64,000 nucleotides of DNA from Saprospiraceae bacterium (GCA_016706365.1 JADJJU010000025.1:62001-126000); one strand, 5' to 3'. Positions 30,801-38,828 are shown, counted from the stretch's first letter. The notes: generated by a model from the sequence alone, not told the origin. Numbers and translations: made by a program.

Positions 30801-32208
30801 TATTTCCGGTGGAAGAAAATGTAAATGTAAATTGAAAATTGACGGTCTCACCGGGTAATAGAGGAGCGGTAAGTGGCAGACCTGATGATCTGGAAACAGG
30901 AGCAAGCGCGGATCTCGTCACACAAGCTGTCTGAGGATCTGTTGCTGAAAAGCACAGATTAAAATTCCCGGCAAATCCTGTATTGTTTCCGACAGCAAGA
31001 AAATAGGTGGTACTTTCAATTACATCAAGTCCAAGTAAGTTGAGTGTTCCATTAGCTCCACTATTGCAACCTGTTATGGCAGTTAGATTATTACAATCTC
31101 CACCAAAAAGTTGCATTTGAGGATTTGATAATGATAAATCAGGACTATTCAGGGTAATATTTAATTTACTGGCCCCGGCTGGTATGGTAACTTCAAACCA
31201 TACGACACTCCCATTGTAATTGCATCCATCTGAAGTAAATTGTTCACCGCAAGCTCCAATATTACATCCTGCAACACAAACAGGATCTGCATTAATCCCA
31301 AATGCCGGGACTTTTGTAGCATTGCCACAATCATCATTGAGTGCACATCCTGCCGGTGGGCCGTACATTCTGGCTTTGATACAGAAGGTGCCAGCACCAG
31401 CATTGTTGGAAGAAAGCATTATATAATAAGTACCTGTTTTCATACAGGTGAACTCGAATACACTTGTCGAAGGACCACAATAGATATTGTCCGGTTCATA
31501 ATTATAAAGTGTCCCATCACATCCATCTGTCCATTCCCCAATCAGAAGTTGAACACTTCCTGCAAGAGAGTTGGCCTGTAAAGTTATTTCAAGATTTGTT
31601 TGATTTGGTTGAATATCAACCTGATACCAGATTTGATTAGTAGCAGTTGCAGGACAAGGAGTTGTAAGAGGAACAAATTCAAAATCAGCATCGACGGTAG
31701 TACCACAGGACTGCACATTATTCGACAAAACTATTGCGTCACAGGCAGCATCATTTGGGGGAGGAACTGGAACAGGGTTGTTCACACACAATTCAAAATT
31801 CACGGAAGGTATATCACTGCTTATTACTATAAAATATTCTTCGCCAATTTGCAAGCCATTAAAACTTAATGAGGCCAGATTACAGTCCAGCGTCTCAGGA
31901 ATTCCGCATGCGCCGAAAGGAAACCGAATTAAAGTAATTTTGTATAAACCTGAACCTGATACAGCTCCAATTGTTACTGAGTTTCCGACAGCAGTGAATC
32001 TAAACCAGATATTTAGAGGGGGCGCAAAAGTGGGGGGACATGGCCCATCAGTTATATCAAATGTTGGTGTTCCAAACACTTGTTGCCCACAAAAATTATT
32101 CACATTATTTAATTGCAGTGCATTGGCACAATTGTCATTGGGTGGGGCTTGAGAGAATACCAGGACTGATAAATGCAGGAATATTGAGAGAGTAAAAATT
32201 CTTAGCAT
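24898..32208 (-). CDS. Giant secreted PKD/FN3-type surface protein with type B sorting domain (tandem copy B)
   Basis: A 2,436-residue paralogue of the gene at 17,299-24,600, with the same domain order throughout: signal peptide (ends LVFSQ), PPNDNCANA units, PKD- and FN3-like alternation, one SprB-type repeat (DATCFGYKDGLISIEDVSGG), type B sorting domain (FIPAAFSPNNDGIND, IFNRWGDEVF, YYGDVSLMK). Divergence is moderate and spread over the whole length, unlike the mosaic family at 1-13,047, so this is an older tandem duplication without visible recent conversion. Start ATG. The 297-base gap to copy A (24,601-24,897) is AT-rich and holds no recognisable gene. Confidence 0.88.
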   Translation of the reverse strand: MLRIFTLSIFLHLSVLVFSQAPPNDNCANALQLNNVNNFCGQQVFGTPTFDITDGPCPPTFAPPLNIWFRFTAVGNSVTIGAVSGSGLYKITLIRFPFGACGIPETLDCNLASLSFNGLQIGEEYFIVISSDIPSVNFELCVNNPVPVPPPNDAACDAIVLSNNVQSCGTTVDADFEFVPLTTPCPATATNQIWYQVDIQPNQTNLEITLQANSLAGSVQLLIGEWTDGCDGTLYNYEPDNIYCGPSTSVFEFTCMKTGTYYIMLSSNNAGAGTFCIKARMYGPPAGCALNDDCGNATKVPAFGINADPVCVAGCNIGACGEQFTSDGCNYNGSVVWFEVTIPAGASKLNITLNSPDLSLSNPQMQLFGGDCNNLTAITGCNSGANGTLNLLGLDVIESTTYFLAVGNNTGFAGNFNLCFSATDPQTACVTRSALAPVSRSSGLPLTAPLLPGETVNFQFTFTFSSTGNSCQWPHGVVPIFGNCWDVEASGIENTASGNFMWFNAGAVTYKADNPFLKIYTDDYGVTKLCYYVDPTCMGTPITTGTRLPAGWFYVNGGGPCADDSDPNQSWGQDCDGCESECDILFLFSMKTKTLEECEADPGILDCGIQMYVFSDRQTGCWSGGGDNTCLADFPTYLQASLNCCRPPTIVEEYEKICSGYTTNIEITSDQDDLGAVYSWTVNAPAAISGAAPGTGKFIRQTLNNSSANILTVEYIVTGISATGCPGDPTTIRVDVLPEMNVVLTTNPADGKGCASTPFDVFANATGGNGGPYEYLWSYQQSTDQSLLGITPGQQGTFPYTVTVTDTENGCTGTAEVTVTVGPKVDVDFQMDTTEFCAQNGPVPLEVVTQTNVVRYDWQVPFGPTPNTSTSIINIPSNPNAITDIQTGLFQVTITDENGCTGNTEINVSVYPTPRFYLNGTLPDEICVTDELIASGEPIDFGNLWLVLAESGSDYIWTGSAIPIGGKVYPADLLTLSGPGTYNVKLVVNSPYNCIDSIEHEFELLVPRELDLTPPPPLCATGSPVALSANPVGGTWSGPGVSNGLFDPGSLSPGTYKVYYVYIEGTCTSRDSMDVLIDAPPTISVTQVTPLCFDANPVQLNAAPTGGIWTSLTPGLLDANASFDPKLVSSAGIYQFVYTLTENGCDFTDTLAIEVYPELRADFQLTSPVCVTATSTIQFNGVAPAGTNYVWTVPNGTITNNNNGQITVQWNTSGPQDITLNIDINGCSNGPVTKSIIVERPLDDPEPDCATLTTTSVAFDWVDITGASGYIVNYGGTDFPQSTSDYSVTGLTPPGGEIPVSITVTAVGTGVCGNSNPVTVECISTPCPVINLSPSNPVLDFCVSPTTPPIQLTMVRTGGDNSGTGVWSGPFVSVSGSFDAASAGAGQYTFTYTYTEASCDYTGSVTLNLFEGSSPNWTSDKLEVCVDEVATITYTGNNLNGGSLVWDLDGGTELTGSTGNIKLVSWPSAGIKNVSVFVQDALCTPEVYTASIEVEAPLPTPNVTCGADPVSVTFNWDPIPGVSQYLISIDGGPFVPYSQTTYVITGLNQGDPPIEIRVIAVNSGPCGNSGIGSASCAPKPCVPIDVLITAVPAICLSSTTGSMLLSATANGSNGSGTYSWSGNGITNASTGSFDPNIAGIGNHTIDVRFNEDFCNYFAQIVIQVLEVPTADFTLNGPVCINETVRASHTGNAAAGATYAWTVNGGNIIAGSNTPNIDVQWATSGLKTVTLVVTQNGCSSVVVTMNITVEAPLLAPVIICSSSTTEVNFEWSPVAGATGYLVSINGAAAFTTTDLSSLVNGLTVGQVVTISVTAIAPAGYSCGNSATSNLVCEAEQCPVIFVDISEEDFICLKTNTPVITLGVSITGDVVSGSGQWIGGAGLTNDQLGLFDPALAGVGTHEIVYSYREKACNYYDTIYVDVRAQPIADFNATTPLCINETGTVQFTGTATLQGELMWNLDGANIISGSGTSNLEVSWSTSGDKNLELIIDDNGCISDPIAKVVRVDRRLAAPILNCNSTLTSIAFSWNNAGTEGYLVSVNGAPPTFVSTNSLDLQDLMTGDSVTISVIAIDSGPCGNSLPGELTCYAVNCADVVLTVEPTPTFCISDAGNTVTLSAVATGGFGGGSYTWSGPGIINGTGGVFDPSIAGPGDHEVFVTYRETVCPYQTSTIIKVTESPSLVLNAVDATCFGYKDGLISIEDVSGGTAPYTYSINGSVHGSLNQFDNLGQGNYVVEVKDANGCTQSFPIIVKQPERLSVDLGASILMETGDTVELAPILNIQPNTSTSYWWTGDESINCPTCPVITISPADQTTIKLEVTDSSGCMGADEITIMVKKKRRVFIPAAFSPNNDGINDMFFVFGGIEVARIESMQIFNRWGDEVFLNEDFPPNEQSEGWNGLHRGEVLNPSVFVYRIVVRFNDGSKENYYGDVSLMKPNGN

Positions 32209-32338
32209 GTCAATTTATTCAAAAATTAAATAACTTAAAAGCTTGTATAACAATTAACTTTTTACCGATATTTCAAACCGAGTGCATTTATAACATTGAT
32301 TCTACAGTAAAGCGCGACTTAGAGATAGAATATCTCCT

Positions 32339-32346
32339 TACCTTTG
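32339..32346 (+). promoter_or_regulatory. Candidate Bacteroidota -7 box for the barrel gene
   Basis: TACCTTTG fits the TAnnTTTG consensus and lies 108 bases before the ATG at 32,455. No convincing -33 element was seen, so this is only a candidate. Confidence 0.3.
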
Positions 32347-32454
32347 TGGTAGATACTTCGTAGTAGTATTTCGTTGCCTGAAAGTGAATTTTAATTAAAT
32401 ACGCGAAACCTTTCTTTTTCGTTGAAGATATAATCTGAATTAAACTGAGTAAAA

Positions 32455-33063
32455 ATGAATAAATACTTTCTCTTGTTATGCCTGATGGTAAGCTTCACAA
32501 TACTTTCAGCACAAAGACCTATCAGAAGACCAAATACAAGCACTGAAACTGAAAGAGAATCTCCCAAAAAAACTATTGAAGAAGGCTCTGCTTTTAAAGA
32601 TAAACTTTGGTATGGGGGGAATTTCACTCTTTTCTTTGGCTCTAATAACTTTGAAAGTTCATTCGCTTTTGGATTGGCCCCAATGGTAGGATATAAAATC
32701 ACTCCGGATTTCTCAATCGGACCCCGCGTAGAGGTGATTTACAATTTTTATAAAACCAGTATTACAGGACCTGTTGAAAAATTTAACTTGTTTTCGGTAG
32801 GAGTTGGTCCATTTGTCAGGTACAAGTTTTTCAATGTCATTTTCGCCCAGGCAGAATATCAACTTGAGTTTGTCCAACGGCCAGTTTTAACAATCAATGG
32901 AGATCTGGTCAAAAGTACTTTTAACAATAATAATTTTTTCGTTGGACTTGGTTATAATGCCGGGGGAGGAGAAATTTTAGTACTTTATAATCTGCTGGAG
33001 CCATCGGGAGGAACGCTAAACATTCCTATCTCTTTCCGATTTGGATTTACTTATAAATTCTAG
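32455..33063 (+). CDS. Small outer-membrane beta-barrel protein
   Basis: 202 residues with a signal peptide (LLLCLMVSFTILSAQ) and a short polar linker. Alternating strands follow (WYGGNFTLFFGS, FAFGLAPMVGYKITPDFSIGPRVEVIYNF split by turns), ending in FRFGFTYKF. The terminal phenylalanine is the typical signal for barrel assembly by BAM. It resembles the PorT/OmpW-like small barrels common in Bacteroidota. Single gene, divergent from the surface genes and convergent with the kynurenine operon. Function unknown. Confidence 0.75.
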   Translation: MNKYFLLLCLMVSFTILSAQRPIRRPNTSTETERESPKKTIEEGSAFKDKLWYGGNFTLFFGSNNFESSFAFGLAPMVGYKITPDFSIGPRVEVIYNFYKTSITGPVEKFNLFSVGVGPFVRYKFFNVIFAQAEYQLEFVQRPVLTINGDLVKSTFNNNNFFVGLGYNAGGGEILVLYNLLEPSGGTLNIPISFRFGFTYKF

Positions 33064-33085
33064 TCCATCAGTTGTTGAGCCTGGT

Positions 33086-33496
33086 CTAGATCTTTTTATA
33101 TGCAACTCCCTTGATTTCTATAAGGAGATGAGGATGAGGCAATTGATGTACAGCGACAGTGGTACGGACCGGTCCATCATAGTCAAAGAATTCAGCATAA
33201 ACTTCATTGTATCCTTTGAAGTCATTCATGTTTACCAAATACGCATTTAGTTCTACCAGGTCATGCAGATCTGCGTCCATACTCCTGAGAATATCCCTGA
33301 TATTTTCTATCACTGCCCGGGTCTGTGTCCGAATGTTCAGCTGAGTTGTTCCAAATTCATCTACTTCAACACCTGCGAAGGAATTGTCAGGCCTTCTGGA
33401 GCTTGTTCCAGAGATAAAAAGATAATCCCCGGCTCTTTTAATATGTGGAAACTTACCCCGCGGAGTGGCTTTACCTTCTACTAATTTACTTTTCAT
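33086..33496 (-). CDS. RidA-family deaminase, probably 2-aminomuconate deaminase
   Basis: 136 residues of the YjgF/YER057c/UK114 (RidA) fold. The pattern [47 protein letters not shown] matches the RidA subgroup that deaminates 2-aminomuconate to 2-oxo-3-hexenedioate, rather than housekeeping RidA. The arginine in GPVRTT is the conserved active-site residue. It is the last gene of the kynurenine operon, 22 bases after kynurenine monooxygenase, which supports the assignment. A general enamine/imine deaminase remains possible. Confidence 0.8.
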   Translation of the reverse strand: MKSKLVEGKATPRGKFPHIKRAGDYLFISGTSSRRPDNSFAGVEVDEFGTTQLNIRTQTRAVIENIRDILRSMDADLHDLVELNAYLVNMNDFKGYNEVYAEFFDYDGPVRTTVAVHQLPHPHLLIEIKGVAYKKI

Positions 33497-33518
33497 ACAT
33501 CTGACTGCTTCTATAGGT

Positions 33519-34922
33519 TCAATAAATCTCTGATTTCTGCAAAGCAGTTTTTATATATGCTTCTACATCTGCCTGCAATTGAACATAGTCGACCTGATTG
33601 ATATCAGTCACAGTTTTACAATATTCCAGCAAGAAATCATCCTGAAGCCTTCCTCTCACGAGTGCCTCTCTATACTTCAAGTCAGGTCTAAATGTTACTA
33701 AAGCATATTTTGAAAAATAAGGCAATCCTGCTTGTTCCATTTTAGTCTCCAATGCCTTCTTTCTTTGAAAGAGAAGACTGGTGGTGGAGGTTCTCATTTC
33801 ATAAAAATTATCAACGGCCAAATCAGCAATTGCATCTCCGTCAGGCTTCCGGTTTTCCTGAAATCTATCAAAAATTTCAACCCAATTATCACCATTTTGA
33901 TCCATCAGATCATCCAGGACGCATACATCTTCAAAAGCGCAATTCATGCCCTGGCCATAAAAAGGCACGATGGCATGTGCAGCATCACCCATGAGCAGGC
34001 TGAAATGATTAATCTGCCAGGGATAGCATTTGATTGTTCCAAGATTTGCAGAAGGATTCGTCAGAAAATCATTTACCAAATCCGGCATATTAGCCTTGGC
34101 ACTCGGATAATATTTATCAAAAAAGGAATGAATCTTTTCAGGTGTATTTAAAGCATTAAATCCATCAGGTCCTTCAAAATCCTGAAACAAGGTAACAGTA
34201 AAACTTCCTCCCAGATTAGGCAGAGCAATCAGCATCTGAGTCCCTCTTGGCCAAATGTGCAAAGCATTCTTCTCAATCCTGAAATTTCCTTTTTCATCAG
34301 CTGCAGGTATCGATAATTCTTTATACCCATGAGTGAGGAAATCCTGAGAAAAATTAAAGCGCTTTTCTGTAGTGTGGCGCATCATTGCCCGGCGAACAGC
34401 GGAACCCGCACCATCTGTGGCCAGTATTCGCTCACATTCCAAAGTATATTGTTCGCCCCCCTTACCATTCTCAAAGCGAATATTATGCTCATCAAAATTT
34501 ACATCCACGCATCTCTGATTGAAGTAAAGATGGATATTTGGATATTTCTCAGTTTCCTCCAGCAGTGATTTATTGAGTCCTCCCCGGGAAATGGAATGTA
34601 TTGCTTCGCCACTTCTCCCTGAATAAGGCATATAGGTAGCCTCGCCTTCAGCTGGGTGAATCATTCTTCCATACAGTGGGATACCGTCTCTTTCGACTAC
34701 ATGTTGCATGCCAATGAGTTCCAGTGCCTTAATTCCCCGATCTGATAATGCCAGGTTGATCGATCGACCACCATCAATTTTAGCCTTTCTCATATCCGGA
34801 CGGCTTTCATAGATGTGAACTTCATACCCACGCTGCGCCAGCCTGATTCCAAGTAGTGAACCGCATAAACCGGCTCCAATAATTATAATTCCATCTTTCT
34901 TTATATACTGTGCCGTTGCCAT
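33519..34922 (-). CDS. kmo: Kynurenine 3-monooxygenase
   Basis: 467-residue FAD-dependent aromatic hydroxylase converting L-kynurenine to 3-hydroxykynurenine with NADPH and O2. The Rossmann motif GAGLCG is at residues 16-21. The central [10 protein letters not shown] (DG motif) and [17 protein letters not shown] (GD motif) are both present. The C-terminal part (about 390-467) matches the membrane-proximal extension of bacterial enzymes, here without an obvious membrane helix. Third gene of the operon (ACMSD, kynureninase, this, RidA), 80 bases after kynureninase. Confidence 0.92.
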   Translation of the reverse strand: MATAQYIKKDGIIIIGAGLCGSLLGIRLAQRGYEVHIYESRPDMRKAKIDGGRSINLALSDRGIKALELIGMQHVVERDGIPLYGRMIHPAEGEATYMPYSGRSGEAIHSISRGGLNKSLLEETEKYPNIHLYFNQRCVDVNFDEHNIRFENGKGGEQYTLECERILATDGAGSAVRRAMMRHTTEKRFNFSQDFLTHGYKELSIPAADEKGNFRIEKNALHIWPRGTQMLIALPNLGGSFTVTLFQDFEGPDGFNALNTPEKIHSFFDKYYPSAKANMPDLVNDFLTNPSANLGTIKCYPWQINHFSLLMGDAAHAIVPFYGQGMNCAFEDVCVLDDLMDQNGDNWVEIFDRFQENRKPDGDAIADLAVDNFYEMRTSTTSLLFQRKKALETKMEQAGLPYFSKYALVTFRPDLKYREALVRGRLQDDFLLEYCKTVTDINQVDYVQLQADVEAYIKTALQKSEIY

Positions 34923-35002
34923 TGAAAATTTCTTTGATCAGCCTAAAAAAATTCACCTGTTTTCTGTCTTCAAACCACCCCCAAATAAAAATTGCTCTTG
35001 CG

Positions 35003-36304
35003 TTACTCCTGATATTCTCTATATGTTCCGTTCAATTTTTCAATTTCTTTCCCCAACAAAGTGCCAAAATCATACAATTCTGAGAATGTGTTGTATAAAG
35101 GCACCGGAGCAATCCGAATCACATCGGGCTCCCGCCAATCAGTTATCACTCCCCCTTGTCTGATTGTGTTAAAAAGCGTCCTGTCTCCTCCATGCACCCT
35201 TATCGAAAGCTGGCATCCTCTCTCACTCAAACTCTTGGGAGTGATGACCTGAATCATTGAACCTTCCATATCTTCCAGATATTGCAATAAAAAACTGCTC
35301 ATTTTCTCAGATTTTTCTCTCAAGCGGCTCATTCCTGCCTCATGAAAAATTTCCAGTGAGGCCCGTAGTGATGCCAATGGCAATATCGGAGGGTTGCTTA
35401 ATTGCCAGCCTTCTGCTCCGGGGATTGGCATAAAGTCCGGTCCCATCCTGAAGCGACTTGCCTTATCATGTCCCCACCAACCGGCAAATCGGGGCAGATC
35501 AAAATTGGTAGCATGCCGTTCATGCACGAAGCATCCTGACAATCCACCGGGACCACTATTCAGATATTTATATGAGCACCAGACTGCAAAATCAGCTCCT
35601 GTATCATGGAGATTACAAATTAAATTACCAGCCCCATGTGCCAAATCAAAAGCTACAATACTTCCGACTCCATGTCCGGCTTCGACTATTGATTTCATAT
35701 CAAATATCTGCCCGTTGTAGTAGTTGACATTACCCAACATTACCAGGGCAAGTTCCTGACCGTGCTGCCTGATTGCATTGAGGACTTCATTCTGCGTAAC
35801 ATAAGTTGAGCCTTCCCTCGGGGCAATTTCTATGAGACAATCTTCTGGATTAAATCCATGGAATTTTATCTGCGACCACACTGCATATCTGTCTGAAGGG
35901 AAAGCCCCTTTTTCAATTAAAATCTTATTCCGTTTTGAATCCGGTCTGTAGAAACTCACCATCATCAGATGCAAATTGACTGTGAGACTATTCATCACAA
36001 CTACCTCTCCTGGCTTTGCACCCACTACTTCGGACATATGTCCTGTGAGCAATTCATGATATGGCATCCAGGGATTCTTAGCGTGAGTATGCCCCTCAAC
36101 ACCCAAATGCTCCCAATCCAGTAATTCCTGCTCTATAAAAGAACGAACAGATTTAGGCTGCAAACCCAGAGAATTACCACAGAAATAAATGAGGTTCTCT
36201 CCCTGATCATTTTTCGGTATATGAAATTTATCTCTAAAAGAGCTCAATGAATCTTCCTGATCCAGTTCATTTGCCTGTTGCAAAAAATGTGACTGATTAA
36301 CCAT
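35003..36304 (-). CDS. kynU: Kynureninase
   Basis: 433-residue PLP enzyme of fold type I that cleaves 3-hydroxykynurenine to 3-hydroxyanthranilate and alanine. The PLP-binding lysine is in WCSYKYLNSG (Lys246); FDLAHGAGN (219-227) supplies the aspartate that holds the cofactor ring. Length is typical for kynureninase (about 415-465). The start overlaps the end of the ACMSD gene by 8 bases, indicating translational coupling. Confidence 0.93.
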   Translation of the reverse strand: MVNQSHFLQQANELDQEDSLSSFRDKFHIPKNDQGENLIYFCGNSLGLQPKSVRSFIEQELLDWEHLGVEGHTHAKNPWMPYHELLTGHMSEVVGAKPGEVVVMNSLTVNLHLMMVSFYRPDSKRNKILIEKGAFPSDRYAVWSQIKFHGFNPEDCLIEIAPREGSTYVTQNEVLNAIRQHGQELALVMLGNVNYYNGQIFDMKSIVEAGHGVGSIVAFDLAHGAGNLICNLHDTGADFAVWCSYKYLNSGPGGLSGCFVHERHATNFDLPRFAGWWGHDKASRFRMGPDFMPIPGAEGWQLSNPPILPLASLRASLEIFHEAGMSRLREKSEKMSSFLLQYLEDMEGSMIQVITPKSLSERGCQLSIRVHGGDRTLFNTIRQGGVITDWREPDVIRIAPVPLYNTFSELYDFGTLLGKEIEKLNGTYREYQE

Positions 36305-37349
36305 TCACTTTTGATTTTAAAGACGAGTATAACTTGAAATAATCCGAAGGCAAACCTAACCAATCCATGGCAGTATCTGCCAACATTTGTTGTTTAATCT
36401 GATAAGAGTATTCGGTTCCGCGGATGAGTTTGCCGGGTTGTAATTCACCCAGCGGAAATGGATAATCCGTACCTAAAGCTATTTTTTCAGGGCCCACTAA
36501 ATTAACTAAAAACCGGAGCATTTCAGGGTCATGTACAAGGGCATCAAAATAGAATTTACCAAGGGAATCCCTGGGAGAAATTGCACTATCCACCGCGCAT
36601 AAATCCGGCCTGACTTCAAATCCGTGTTGTATCCTTCCAATGCTGGAAGGAAAAGCTCCTCCTCCATGTGCAAATGCAACCCTTAGTTTAGGAAATTTTT
36701 CAAAAATGCCTCCAAATATCATGGAGCATATAGCTCTGGATGTTTCAGCAGGCATTCCTACCAGCCAGGGCAGCCAATATTGTGTCATGTTTTCTTTCCC
36801 CATCATATCCCAGGGATGGACGAAAATACAGGCTCCCAGTTTTTCAGCGGCTTCATAAACCGGCCAAAGTTCAGGCGCATTCAGATTCCAGTCATTTACA
36901 TGGCTGCCTATCTGAATTCCTGCCATTCCGGGCATAGCCATACAACGCTCTAATTCTTTGACTGACAAATCCGGCGACTGCAACGGTAAAGTTGCAAGGC
37001 CCACAAAACGATCCGGGAAAGTGTTGACTATAGATGCAATATGATCATTAAAAAATCGGGAAGTATCATAGGCATCTGAAGCCTTTGCCCAGTAATGGAA
37101 TAAAACAGGAATGGTGGAAAGTACCTGAACATCTACTTTGTGATGCTTACAATCTTTGATTCTAACTTCAGGGTCCCAGCAATTTGATTCGATTTCACGA
37201 AAGAAGCGATCATCAATCATCATCCTGGCACAACAATCCCTGTGATGATCCAGATGAATAAAACCTCCATAACCAAACTTCTGTGCCCACCTGGGAATTT
37301 CAGCCGGAAGAATGTGAGTATGAATATCAATGGTGAAAAACTCAGACAT
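36297..37349 (-). CDS. 2-amino-3-carboxymuconate-6-semialdehyde decarboxylase (ACMSD)
   Basis: 350-residue amidohydrolase-fold zinc enzyme. The metal ligands are visible: HTH (His10, His12), a later histidine in FVHPWD, AHGGG, and the aspartate in LGTDYPFP. The length and the WDMMGKENMTQYW region are characteristic of ACMSD, which diverts 2-amino-3-carboxymuconate semialdehyde away from quinolinate. It is the first gene of the operon and overlaps kynureninase. The enzyme that makes its substrate (3-hydroxyanthranilate dioxygenase) is not in the window. Confidence 0.9.
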   Translation of the reverse strand: MSEFFTIDIHTHILPAEIPRWAQKFGYGGFIHLDHHRDCCARMMIDDRFFREIESNCWDPEVRIKDCKHHKVDVQVLSTIPVLFHYWAKASDAYDTSRFFNDHIASIVNTFPDRFVGLATLPLQSPDLSVKELERCMAMPGMAGIQIGSHVNDWNLNAPELWPVYEAAEKLGACIFVHPWDMMGKENMTQYWLPWLVGMPAETSRAICSMIFGGIFEKFPKLRVAFAHGGGAFPSSIGRIQHGFEVRPDLCAVDSAISPRDSLGKFYFDALVHDPEMLRFLVNLVGPEKIALGTDYPFPLGELQPGKLIRGTEYSYQIKQQMLADTAMDWLGLPSDYFKLYSSLKSKVNG

Positions 37350-37536
37350 ATTTAGCGATTAGGGCTCTCATTTTGTAGGCTCAATATAAGGTTATTTCAT
37401 CAGATGAGTAAAATTCCATTGAATTAGCAAGGATTTAATATTGGATGTATTGCAAGCACCAATAATTGATGGGCTTAAAAATTCACCCTTAATAAACCCG
37501 GGTTCAAAAACTTATTTCCCAATTTTAAGCTTCATT

Positions 37537-38211
37537 ATGTGTCAATATCAAATGGAACCCGAAATGTTATACAAAGAAATTCAGAGAGAATGTATTGAAA
37601 AAAATGCAATACTTGTCATTGTTTCAAAAAATCAGAGTCTGGAGGCTATCAAAGCATATTACGATCTGGGTCACAGAGATTTTGCTGAAAACAGAGTGCA
37701 AAATTTGCTCGAACGAAAGGATGCGCTACCTGCTGATATCAGATGGCATCTCATAGGTCATTTGCAAAGCAATAAGGTAAAAAATATCATAAAATTTGTC
37801 CACCTGATTCATACTGTGGACTCTTTAAAGCTACTTGAAGAAATTTCTTCACAGGCAGAGAAAGAAGGAAGAATAATTCCTGTACTGATTCAGATAAAAG
37901 TTGCAGAAGAAGAGTCGAAATATGGTCTGTATCCCTCCGCATTATCAGGCTTTCTTCAGGAAGTTTTCGAAAGAAAATTTGAATTTATCCAGGTCCGTGG
38001 CTTAATGGCAATGGCAACATTTACAGCTGATGAATCCCAAATCAGAGCTGAGTTTCAAACTATCCATACATTATTTGAGGAGAGTAAATCCTCCCCATAT
38101 ATTGATTCTTCAATTTTCACTGAAATATCAATGGGAATGTCTTCTGATTACAAGATTGCACTGGAATCAGGTAGTACAATGATTCGGGTGGGGTCATTGC
38201 TTTTTCAATGA
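37537..38211 (+). CDS. YggS/PLPBP-family pyridoxal phosphate homeostasis protein
   Basis: About 224 residues of the alanine-racemase-like TIM-barrel fold. The PLP lysine is in VIVSKNQS (Lys31 from this start), followed by FAENRVQ, WHLIGHLQSNK, VLIQIKVAEEESKYG and, near the end, ISMGMSSDYKIALESGSTMIRVG, which binds the phosphate. It is thought to buffer free PLP and amino/keto-acid pools; here it sits beside the PLP enzyme kynureninase. An ORF extends upstream to 37,441 (TTG), but family homology begins near MLYKEI, so ATG at 37,537, 37,552 or 37,564 is more likely. Transcribed divergently from the kynurenine operon. Confidence 0.88.
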   Translation: MCQYQMEPEMLYKEIQRECIEKNAILVIVSKNQSLEAIKAYYDLGHRDFAENRVQNLLERKDALPADIRWHLIGHLQSNKVKNIIKFVHLIHTVDSLKLLEEISSQAEKEGRIIPVLIQIKVAEEESKYGLYPSALSGFLQEVFERKFEFIQVRGLMAMATFTADESQIRAEFQTIHTLFEESKSSPYIDSSIFTEISMGMSSDYKIALESGSTMIRVGSLLFQ

Positions 38212-38246
38212 AATTTTTAGAGATTTTTGCCGGGAAATTGTCGTTC

Positions 38247-38335
38247 GGTGATGTCTTGCTGCGGCTTTGCCTTGCAAGGTGATGTCTTTTTCCATAAATC
38301 CATGGAAAAAGGTGATGTCTCTCCGAGGTGATGTG
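38247..38335 (+). repeat. Array of different hairpins joined by GGTGATGTC linkers (array 1)
   Basis: The linker GGTGATGT occurs four times (38,247; 38,278; 38,311; 38,327), and between successive copies lies a hairpin of unrelated sequence. The first has arms CTTGC/GCAAG (38,255-38,259 and 38,274-38,278). The second has a perfect 10-bp stem from 38,286 to 38,311 with loop AAATCC. The third is CTC-TCC-GAG (38,319-38,327). Each hairpin uses the final C of one linker and the first G of the next as its closing pair. The array starts 35 bases after the YggS stop. Same architecture as 62,069-62,186. Confidence 0.8.
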
Positions 38336-38464
38336 CCTTACTTACGAATGGTAGCTGAAAGCCGCAAAACATGGTGTGTGGCTGCTAGCTAAATGCTAAA
38401 AACCAAAAGCTGGCTGTTCCCGGCTGTTTTCTTGAAGCTCGCGGCCCGAGCTCGAAGCTTCTCC

Positions 38465-38698
38465 TCACTTGATCACCTTATAAGACCTATTCCACCCATT
38501 TCCTTCCAATCTCGCAATATAACTTCCTGCCGGCAGCGAAGATGTATCAAGCAAACCTCCATTGCTGAGATAGCGCTGGAATTTAATCTGAGCTCCTGAT
38601 ATATGTAACAATCTCAGTGAAACATGAGAAATCTGATCATTTTCCCAGCTGATTTTCAATTGATCTGCAACAGGCTTTGGTACTAAAATAAAATCCTG
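38465..38698 (-). pseudogene. Orphan copy of the type A T9SS sorting domain of the 55,129-57,438 gene
   Basis: Encodes about 75 residues from DFILVPKPVADQLKIS to NRSYKVIK and a TGA, nearly identical in DNA and protein to the C-terminus of the FG-GAP-like gene 17 kb away. An in-frame TAA sits two codons before the match begins, and no start codon or signal peptide precedes it. Both copies are followed by a GCTCGAA(A/G)CTTCT string. A duplicated gene end rather than a working gene. Confidence 0.8.
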
Positions 38699-38777
38699 TT
38701 ATTTCAGTTTGATGCATTATTTCTGCGCATCCGTCCTCTAAGGTTAGATCAGATGGGGAACTCTATATTAAAATATT

Positions 38778-38785
38778 TACATTTG
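38778..38785 (+). promoter_or_regulatory. Candidate -7 box for CcsBA
   Basis: TACATTTG fits TAnnTTTG, 43 bases before the ATG at 38,829. A purine-rich AGGGAGAA lies just before the start. No clear -33 element. Confidence 0.35.
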
Positions 38786-38828
38786 CTTTATTACGTATAA
38801 CATTAAAAATTACTCCAGGGAGAACAAA

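Larger units (their letters stand above)
38212..38828. other. Intergenic region with hairpin array and duplicated sorting-domain fragment
   Basis: The 617 bases between YggS and CcsBA hold the hairpin array (38,247-38,335), a stretch of small imperfect palindromes (38,350-38,460, including GAGCTCGAAGCTTC), a stray copy of a type A sorting domain (38,465-38,698) and a candidate promoter (38,778-38,785). No complete gene is visible. Confidence 0.7.

Noticed and set aside
38247..38335. Hairpin array interpreted as a multi-stem terminator for YggS
   Set aside because: Only one of the stems is followed by T residues and the linkers are constant; the same layout follows a complete terminator at 62,005.
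38212..38828. Insertion sequence or MITE remnant
   Set aside because: No transposase fragment, no paired terminal inverted repeats and no target duplication could be seen; the recognisable coding remnant is a sorting domain.
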